Shown piece after piece: positions 45,057 to 51,095 of a DNA stretch of 64,000 nt. The notes beneath the pieces were generated by a model. It did not search any database, had not been told where the DNA came from, and was given only the letters and a program-made list of their open reading frames with translations. Positions within the stretch are counted from its first letter, which is position 1. Each line of letters opens with the position of its first letter. Source of the DNA: Hyunsoonleella aestuarii. GTDB taxonomy: Bacteria > Bacteroidota > Bacteroidia > Flavobacteriales > Flavobacteriaceae. Location: NCBI RefSeq assembly GCF_006148925.1, contig NZ_VAWB01000001.1, forward strand, positions 896,001 through 960,000. The letters are read 5' to 3'. The translations under genes and the position numbers were made by a program.

Positions 45057-45064
45057 TACATTGG
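45057..45064 (+). promoter_or_regulatory. -7-like box of sRNA copy 1
   Basis: TACATTGG differs from TAnnTTTG at one base and ends 3 bp before the conserved RNA. Confidence 0.5.
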
Positions 45065-45067
45065 TAC

Positions 45068-45141
45068 CACCATAACATAAGTAGGTTAAGTTCATGGTAG
45101 ATTTGGGGCAAAAAAAGGTGAACTTCTGTTCGCCTTTTTTT
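45068..45141 (+). ncRNA. tandem small RNA, copy 1
   Basis: The first 42 bases (45068-45109) are identical to copy 2 and differ from copy 3 at one base. ACCAT and ATGGT form the base of a 5' hairpin, with AAC/GTT and TAA/TTA pairing above it and a GTAGG loop. The linker TAGATTTGGGGC is unpaired. The terminator is AGGTGAAC (45116-45123), loop TTCT, GTTCGCCT (45128-45135), then seven T. No ORF is present. I read it as a stand-alone RNA of about 74 nt. Function unknown; I have not been able to compare it with Rfam. Confidence 0.7.
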
Positions 45142-45219
45142 ATAGAATAAATTCTTGTTTGTAAGCCTATTCTCAATTATAAATTTTAAAACTACGCTTT
45201 CTTTTAAGCCGATATTTAA

Positions 45220-45238
45220 GTCGTTTAACTAAAATATT
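45220..45238 (+). promoter_or_regulatory. conserved upstream block of sRNA copy 2
   Basis: GTCGTTTAACTAAAATATT starts 52 bp before the RNA and is nearly identical to the block of copy 3. Confidence 0.5.
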
Positions 45239-45260
45239 TTACTGAATCCAACTAGTCATT

Positions 45261-45268
45261 TATATTCG
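45261..45268 (+). promoter_or_regulatory. -7-like box of sRNA copy 2
   Basis: TATATTCG, one mismatch to TAnnTTTG and the same form as the moxR promoter box, ends 3 bp before the RNA. Confidence 0.5.
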
Positions 45269-45271
45269 AAT

Positions 45272-45345
45272 CACCATAACATAAGTAGGTTAAGTTCATG
45301 GTAGATTTGGGGCTAAAAAGGTGAACTTCTGTTCGCCTTTTTTTT
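45272..45345 (+). ncRNA. tandem small RNA, copy 2
   Basis: The 42-base core (45272-45313) is identical to copy 1. The terminator stem AGGTGAAC (45319-45326) pairs with GTTCGCCT (45331-45338), including one G-U pair, and is followed by eight T. It begins 204 bp after copy 1. Confidence 0.7.
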
Positions 45346-45420
45346 ATTTCATACTATCCAATCGCTTCTATAAAAAGTCTAACAAATATTTTATTAAAAC
45401 CCGTTTAAGCCAATATATTA

Positions 45421-45439
45421 GTAGTTTACCTAAAATATT
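45421..45439 (+). promoter_or_regulatory. conserved upstream block of sRNA copy 3
   Basis: GTAGTTTACCTAAAATATT starts 53 bp before the RNA. Confidence 0.5.
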
Positions 45440-45461
45440 TTTTTAAAGCTTACTCCGTACT

Positions 45462-45469
45462 TAAATTTG
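45462..45469 (+). promoter_or_regulatory. -7 box of sRNA copy 3
   Basis: TAAATTTG is a perfect TAnnTTTG box ending 4 bp before the conserved RNA. Confidence 0.55.
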
Positions 45470-45473
45470 TTGC

Positions 45474-45543
45474 CACCATAACATAAGTAGGTTAAGTTTA
45501 TGGTAGATTTGGGGCAAAAAGGTGAACATTCGTTCACCTTTTT
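45474..45543 (+). ncRNA. tandem small RNA, copy 3
   Basis: The 42-base core (45474-45515) differs from copies 1 and 2 only by C to T in the bulge of the 5' hairpin (GTTTATGGT). The terminator pairs AGGTGAAC with GTTCACCT, where the G-U pair of the other copies becomes A-U, and has a different loop (ATTC). Five T follow. It begins 202 bp after copy 2. Confidence 0.7.
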
Positions 45544-45577
45544 CATTTTTAAATACACCTGTTTTTAAAATAAAAAC

Positions 45578-45609
45578 AAAAAAATCGCCCAGATAAAATC
45601 TAAGCGATT
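45578..45609 (-). terminator. intrinsic terminator of the superoxide dismutase gene
   Basis: AATCGC (45583-45588) pairs with GCGATT (45604-45609), and AGAT with ATCT inside. On the minus strand seven T follow. Confidence 0.75.
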
Positions 45610-45635
45610 GATTTTTTCAAACTTTAAAATCTTAG

Positions 45636-46244
45636 TTATTTTGCTTCAGCATAACGTCTTTCAACTTCATTCCAATTGATTACGTTAAAGAACGCTTTAA
45701 TGTAATCTGGACGACGGTTTTGGTAATTTAAATAGTAGGCGTGCTCCCAAACATCCAACCCTAAAATTGGTGTTCCTCCGCAACTAACTCCAGGCATTAG
45801 CGGATTGTCCTGATTAGGGGTAGAGCAGATTTCTATCTTTCCTCCTTTATGAGCACATAACCAAGCCCATCCTGATCCAAAACGAGTTGCAGCAGCCTTA
45901 CTAAAAGCGGCAATAAATTCATCTTTCGAGCCATAAGCAGCTTCGATAGCGTTTTTAAGCTCTCCTGATAAATATCCTCTATCTTCTGGATTCATAACTG
46001 TCCAAAATAAAGAATGGTTATAAAATCCACCACCGTTATTTCTTACTGCACCATTAGACATATCTAGATTTGCAAGAATATCTTCTATTGATTTTCCATC
46101 TAAATCGGTCCCTACAATAGCATTATTTAAGTTATTAGTATACCCTTGATGATGTTTAGAATGGTGTATTTCCATTGTTCTTGCGTCCATATGTGGTTCT
46201 AAGGCATCGTAAGCATATCCTAATTTTGGTAATTCAAAAGCCAT
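45636..46244 (-). CDS. superoxide dismutase, Mn/Fe family
   Basis: 202 residues. Metal ligands H27, H77, D164 and H168 (DVWEHAYY) are all present. GGGFYNH near residue 74 and Gln145 (STPNQDNPL) fit the manganese-type pattern rather than the iron type, although dual-metal use is common in Bacteroidetes. There is no signal peptide, so it is cytosolic. It removes superoxide. A -7 box lies 37 bp upstream and a terminator follows the gene, so it is a single-gene unit. Confidence 0.95.
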   Translation of the reverse strand: MAFELPKLGYAYDALEPHMDARTMEIHHSKHHQGYTNNLNNAIVGTDLDGKSIEDILANLDMSNGAVRNNGGGFYNHSLFWTVMNPEDRGYLSGELKNAIEAAYGSKDEFIAAFSKAAATRFGSGWAWLCAHKGGKIEICSTPNQDNPLMPGVSCGGTPILGLDVWEHAYYLNYQNRRPDYIKAFFNVINWNEVERRYAEAK

Positions 46245-46280
46245 AATTATTTGTTTTAAATATTAGTATTTATTTTCATT

Positions 46281-46288
46281 CAAATTTA
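46281..46288 (-). promoter_or_regulatory. Bacteroidetes -7 box before the superoxide dismutase gene
   Basis: On the minus strand TAAATTTG matches TAnnTTTG, 36 bp before the start codon. Confidence 0.45.
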
Positions 46289-46367
46289 CGCATAAAAGAG
46301 GGCAATTAAAAATAATTAATTACTATGAAATCATTGATAGTTCTTATCTTGTCTTAAATTCTAATAC

Positions 46368-49300
46368 ATGCCAAAAAATCTGCCTTTTACAATTTATAAC
46401 GCCTCCGCAGGAAGTGGAAAAACATATACACTTGTAAAAGAATATTTGAAGATTTTATTCAAATCAAACAACACAGATCTTTTTAAACGCATACTTGCCA
46501 TAACTTTTACAAATAAGGCTGTTGCCGAAATGAAAGAACGAGTTATTAGCACACTAAAAACATTTTCTAGTGATACCATTTTATTAGAGTCGAATAGCAT
46601 GTTTGAAACTATTTGTGAAGAGCTTAAAATGCATCCGAAAGATCTTAAAAAGAAATCTAAAACATTACTACAAACCATAATTCACAACTATGCCGCTTTT
46701 GACATAAGTACTATTGATGGCTTTACTCATAAATTAATAAGAACTTTTGCGTACGACTTAAAATTACCTGTAAATTTTGAAGTTGAATTAGATGAACATA
46801 CGCTACTAAATGAAGCTGTTGATAGCTTAATTGCAAAAGCAGGAACAAGCAAACAACTAACAGATACGCTTGTTGAATTTGCTATTGAAAAAGTCGATGA
46901 CGATAAAAGCTGGGATGTATCTTTTGATTTTAACAAGATTGCCAAACTTTTAATAAATGAAAATGACAAGCCTTTTCTATCATCTTTGAAAGATAAAACA
47001 TTAGATGATTTCAAGACATTAAAAAAAATAGTAGCCAAAGAAGTTTTTAATTTAAAAGCCACTATAATCCAAAAGTCTAAAGATACACTGGCGTTAATTG
47101 AAGAGGCCGGTATAGAACATTCCGATTTTTCCAGAGGAACACTCCCAAATCATTTTATAAAAGCATCGAAATTAGAACTCGACAGGCTTTACGACAATAA
47201 ACTTGAGGAATATATAACTGAAAGAAAAAACATTTATAACAAGTCTCTAAATCCAACAATTTCCAATACTATTGAATTGATTCTGCCTGAAATTGAAACT
47301 CAATTCAAAGCAATAAAAACACTTGTTTTTCAGCTAAAATTCTTAAAAGTCTTTTACAAAAACATAACCCCTCTCTCCGTTTTAAACGCTATTAATAATG
47401 AATTGATAGCGCTTAAGCAATCTCAGAATAAAATGCTTATTTCGGAATTTAATACCATAATTAGCCACGAAATTAAAAACCAACCTACGCCTTTTATATA
47501 CGAGCGGATCGGCGAAAAATTTAAACATTATTTTATAGATGAGTTCCAAGATACCTCAACTATGCAATGGGAAAATTTAATTCCGTTATTGGATAATTCT
47601 GTTTCGAGTGTCAACGGCAGCACAATGTTGGTAGGAGACGCTAAACAAGCTATTTATAGATGGCGAGGAGGAAAAGCGGAGCAGTTTATAGACTTATTTA
47701 ATAAAAAAACTTTTCCTTTTCAGGTAAAGCAGGGTATAAAAAATCTTGAAGAAAATTATAGGAGCTTTAAAGAGATTGTCTCATTTAATAATGGTTTTTT
47801 CAGTTTTTTAGCGCATGCCGTTTTTAATGATTCAGATTACAAATCACTTTATGAAAGTTCACCTCAAAACATTACACGAACTGAGCAAGGGTATGTGGAA
47901 TTATCTTTTTTAGATATCCAAAAACAAGATAATAGAGATGAGCTATTTCCAGAACAAGTTTTAAAAACTATTAAGAACTGTTTAGAACAGGGTTTTGGTC
48001 TCGAAGATATCTGTGTAATTGTTAGAAAAAAGAAAGAAGGAGTCGCTATTGCCGAATACCTTAGCGAAAAAGGAGTTCCTATTATCTCGTCCGAGACGCT
48101 GCTTCTAAATAATTCTCCTGAGGTCGTTTTCATTAATGATTTACTTACTCTGTTAACTCATCCGAAAAAGAATGAAATAAAAATTAAGGTATTAACCTAT
48201 TTAGCGTCCTTATTCAATATTGAAGATAAACACTCTTTTTTCGTCAAACACATTGGCCTTTCAAATGAAAGACTATTTAAAAGATTTGAAGCTTTTAATG
48301 TGTTTGTAACTAATACTAAATTATTACAACTACCGCTTTATGATTTAGCCGAAACCATTGTACGAAGTTTCAATTTAGTAAAAGATTCGAATGCATACAT
48401 TCAGTTTTACTTAGATATTATTCTAGATTTCTCTCAAAAAAAAGGATCAGATATCACAGGATTTCTAAACTACTTTGACAAGAAAAAAGAGAATTTAAGC
48501 ATTGTTTCTCCCCAAGGACAAAACGCTGTCCAAATTATGACAATTCATAAATCGAAAGGTTTGGAATTCCAAGTAGTTATATTTCCGTATGCCGATTTAG
48601 ACATTTACCGCGAACAGGACCCAAAAGAATGGTTTAAGCTGGATAAAGAAAAATACAACGGCTTTTCCTACACACTATTAAATTATAATAAGGACTTTCA
48701 ATATTTTGGAGACGAAGGCTTGGGTCTATATAAAAGACATCAATCTGAATTAGAACTGGATAATATTAATCTTCTTTATGTTGCCATGACTCGGGCGGTT
48801 GAACACTTGTATGTCATTTCCACCAAAGACATAAATTCTAAAGGTATCATCACCAAAAATAAATACTCAGGTTTATTAATTACTTACTTAAAAAACATAG
48901 AGATTTGGAATGATATTGATTCTGTTTATTCTTTTGGAATTAAGAAAAAAAACACTAATTCGATTAAGACAACAGATACAACACATTTTCAGAAGGAATT
49001 TATCTCAACATCAAAAGAAGAACACAATATTAAAATTATAACTAAATCTGCCTCTATGTGGGACACAGAGCAGGAATTAGCTGTTGAAAAAGGAAATCTC
49101 ATTCATAACATAATGGCTCAAATTTATACGATTTATGACGTTGACAATGCCATTAATACTTTCGCAAAAGCTTCGGTTATGAAAAAAGAGCAATTACATC
49201 CATTAAAACAAACCGTTTTGAATATTGTTAAGCATCCAGACTTAATAGCATTTTATCAACCCAATAATATTGTTTACAATGAAAGAGATATTATAGATAA

Positions 49301-49505
49301 AAGTGGCAAAGTTTTAAGGCCAGATCGTATAAATATCAATAATGAAAACGAAGCTATAATAATAGATTACAAAACAGGTAATGAAGAAATTAAGCATATA
49401 CGGCAGTTATGGCTTTATCAAGATGTAATGGAAAGCATGGAAATAAAAGTCAAAAAAAGGATTCTTGTCTATGTAAATGAAGAAATTATGGTCAAAGAAG
49501 TTTAA
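46368..49505 (+). CDS. addA: AddA-like UvrD-family helicase/nuclease
   Basis: 1045 residues. Walker A ASAGSGKT lies at 12-19, followed by TFTNKAVAEMKERV (motif Ia). DEFQDTSTMQW (motif II), GDAKQAIYRWRGG (motif III), QIMTIHKSKGLEF (motif V) and LLYVAMTRAVEHLYV (motif VI) give a full superfamily 1 helicase. The C-terminal PD-(D/E)XK nuclease block is IIDYKTGNEE. This is the AddA half of an AddAB-type complex that processes double-strand breaks. It is about 200 residues shorter than the Bacillus protein. The partner gene follows after ompA. Confidence 0.88.
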   Translation: MPKNLPFTIYNASAGSGKTYTLVKEYLKILFKSNNTDLFKRILAITFTNKAVAEMKERVISTLKTFSSDTILLESNSMFETICEELKMHPKDLKKKSKTLLQTIIHNYAAFDISTIDGFTHKLIRTFAYDLKLPVNFEVELDEHTLLNEAVDSLIAKAGTSKQLTDTLVEFAIEKVDDDKSWDVSFDFNKIAKLLINENDKPFLSSLKDKTLDDFKTLKKIVAKEVFNLKATIIQKSKDTLALIEEAGIEHSDFSRGTLPNHFIKASKLELDRLYDNKLEEYITERKNIYNKSLNPTISNTIELILPEIETQFKAIKTLVFQLKFLKVFYKNITPLSVLNAINNELIALKQSQNKMLISEFNTIISHEIKNQPTPFIYERIGEKFKHYFIDEFQDTSTMQWENLIPLLDNSVSSVNGSTMLVGDAKQAIYRWRGGKAEQFIDLFNKKTFPFQVKQGIKNLEENYRSFKEIVSFNNGFFSFLAHAVFNDSDYKSLYESSPQNITRTEQGYVELSFLDIQKQDNRDELFPEQVLKTIKNCLEQGFGLEDICVIVRKKKEGVAIAEYLSEKGVPIISSETLLLNNSPEVVFINDLLTLLTHPKKNEIKIKVLTYLASLFNIEDKHSFFVKHIGLSNERLFKRFEAFNVFVTNTKLLQLPLYDLAETIVRSFNLVKDSNAYIQFYLDIILDFSQKKGSDITGFLNYFDKKKENLSIVSPQGQNAVQIMTIHKSKGLEFQVVIFPYADLDIYREQDPKEWFKLDKEKYNGFSYTLLNYNKDFQYFGDEGLGLYKRHQSELELDNINLLYVAMTRAVEHLYVISTKDINSKGIITKNKYSGLLITYLKNIEIWNDIDSVYSFGIKKKNTNSIKTTDTTHFQKEFISTSKEEHNIKIITKSASMWDTEQELAVEKGNLIHNIMAQIYTIYDVDNAINTFAKASVMKKEQLHPLKQTVLNIVKHPDLIAFYQPNNIVYNERDIIDKSGKVLRPDRININNENEAIIIDYKTGNEEIKHIRQLWLYQDVMESMEIKVKKRILVYVNEEIMVKEV

Positions 49506-49544
49506 AATACATTATCTAAAATCATTCTGAACTATTGATATACA

Positions 49545-49574
49545 AAAGGAATCTTCAATATTTTTATATATTTG
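49545..49574 (+). promoter_or_regulatory. promoter of the ompA-family gene
   Basis: TTG (49545-49547), a 19-bp spacer and TATATTTG (49567-49574) form a full Bacteroidetes consensus promoter. The leader would be about 64 nt. Confidence 0.75.
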
Positions 49575-49642
49575 TCTTTGTTAATAAAATTTAACAACTT
49601 ACTTTTGTTCACAATTAACACTTAAAAATTAAACTTTTGAAT

Positions 49643-51019
49643 ATGAAAAATCTTAGCAGATTATTGTTCGCTATGTTGCTTGTACTTGGTTATAGCAACG
49701 TAAATGCACAAGACGAAAACAATCCATGGCAAATTACTATTGGAGTGAATGCGGTTGACGCTTATCCTTCAGGAGATAATGCTCCTTTTAGTGAAACTGT
49801 CTTCAGCAAATTTTTTGATGTAGATAATTATAACATTTTACCTTCTTTATCGACTATCTCTGTTTCTAAATACGTAGGTGACGGATTTTCATTTGGCGTT
49901 ACAGGATCTTTGAATAAAATAGAGAATTGGGGAGAGGATGCAAATGGCGATGCTATAGGAGTGGACGACCTTTCTTATTATGGCGTAGATGGTACTATTA
50001 AGTATAGTCTTGGTGAAAGACTTAACCTTGACACATTTGAGCCTTACTTAGGTCTTGGTGGTGGATACACCTGGATTGATGAAATTGGAGCTGGTACTTT
50101 AAACGGTACTTTAGGTTTCAATCTTTGGTTTAGCGAAAATGTAGGTTTAACTATTCAAACTACATACAAGCATGCTTTTGAAGATTATTTACAAACTCAT
50201 TTCCAACATACAGCTGGTCTTTCTATTAAATTCGGTGGAACTGATACAGATGGAGACGGCATCTACGACAAAGATGATGCTTGTCCGGATGTTGCTGGTT
50301 TAGAAGCATTCAACGGTTGTCCTGATTCTGATGGTGATGGTATCGAAGATAGTAAAGACGACTGTCCTAACGAAGCTGGAGCTGCTGAGTTTAACGGTTG
50401 CCCTGATTCTGATGGTGACGGTGTTGCCGATAAAGATGATAATTGCCCTTCAGTTGCTGGTTTAAAAGCTTTAGCTGGTTGTCCAGACGCTGATGGCGAT
50501 GGTGTTACTGATGGTGACGACGCTTGTCCTAATACTGCAGGTCCTGCTGCTAACAAAGGATGCCCATGGCCAGATGGTGATGGTGACGGTGTTTTAGACA
50601 AAGATGACAAATGTCCAGATGTTAAAGGAACTGTTGCTAACAATGGTTGTCCTGAAGTTACCGAAGAAGTTCAAAAGACTTTAAATGAGTACGCTAAGAC
50701 TATATTATTTGATACAGGTAAAGCTAGTATCAAATCTCAATCTGAGTCTGTATTAAAAGATATTATTGGAATTCTTAATGAGTACCCAACATCTAAATTT
50801 ACAGTTGAAGGTCATACAGACAGCGTTGGTAGTGAAAAACTAAATCAAGGTCTTTCTGAGAAAAGAGCCCTTTCGGTAAAAGAATATTTAGTAAAAAACG
50901 GAGTTGATGAATTTAGATTATCTGCACTTGGTTACGGAGAATCTAAGCCTATCGATACAAACAAAACAAGAGCTGGTAGAGCTAATAACAGACGTGTTGA
51001 AATTAACTTAGCTAAATAA
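49643..51019 (+). CDS. OmpA family outer-membrane protein with thrombospondin type 3 repeats
   Basis: 458 residues from the ATG at 49643; a TTG six bases upstream is less likely. It has a signal peptide (ending SNVNAQ), an N-terminal beta-barrel of about 170 residues and then five TSP3 calcium-binding repeats ([15 protein letters not shown] type, about 197-330). The C-terminal OmpA peptidoglycan-binding domain contains [22 protein letters not shown] and RVEINLAK. It anchors the outer membrane to peptidoglycan and is probably abundant, in line with its strong promoter. Confidence 0.93.
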   Translation: MKNLSRLLFAMLLVLGYSNVNAQDENNPWQITIGVNAVDAYPSGDNAPFSETVFSKFFDVDNYNILPSLSTISVSKYVGDGFSFGVTGSLNKIENWGEDANGDAIGVDDLSYYGVDGTIKYSLGERLNLDTFEPYLGLGGGYTWIDEIGAGTLNGTLGFNLWFSENVGLTIQTTYKHAFEDYLQTHFQHTAGLSIKFGGTDTDGDGIYDKDDACPDVAGLEAFNGCPDSDGDGIEDSKDDCPNEAGAAEFNGCPDSDGDGVADKDDNCPSVAGLKALAGCPDADGDGVTDGDDACPNTAGPAANKGCPWPDGDGDGVLDKDDKCPDVKGTVANNGCPEVTEEVQKTLNEYAKTILFDTGKASIKSQSESVLKDIIGILNEYPTSKFTVEGHTDSVGSEKLNQGLSEKRALSVKEYLVKNGVDEFRLSALGYGESKPIDTNKTRAGRANNRRVEINLAK

Positions 51020-51054
51020 TTTTAGGAGTTAAATTACGTAATAAACTTTTATTA

Positions 51055-51084
51055 AAAACGCTTCGGATATCCGGAGCGTTTTTT
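51055..51084 (+). terminator. intrinsic terminator between ompA and addB
   Basis: AAAACGCTTCGG (51055-51066) pairs with CCGGAGCGTTTT (51071-51082), with one G-U pair and a 4-nt loop, and T continues after it. It ends only 11 bp before the addB ATG. Confidence 0.85.
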
Positions 51085-51095
51085 ATTTTTATATA

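Larger units (their letters stand above)
44955..45635. other. 681-bp non-coding region with a tandem small-RNA array
   Basis: No coding frame of note. It contains three tandem ~203-bp units, each with an upstream block, a -7-like box, a 74-nt structured element and a terminator, plus the terminator of the superoxide dismutase gene. Confidence 0.85.

Noticed and set aside
45068-45543. Riboswitch or leader attenuator instead of stand-alone RNAs
   Set aside because: No reading frame follows any copy in the plus direction; the next gene is on the opposite strand and has its own terminator facing the array.
44955-45635. CRISPR array
   Set aside because: Only three repeat units exist, spaced about 160 bp apart by diverged copies of the same sequence rather than unique spacers. 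No cas genes are near, and each unit ends in a terminator.
50263-50643. Antisense open frame of 126 codons across the TSP3 repeats of the OmpA protein
   Set aside because: It arises from the repeated GAT-GGT-GAC codons. It has Ser/Pro-rich repeats without known pattern and no promoter.
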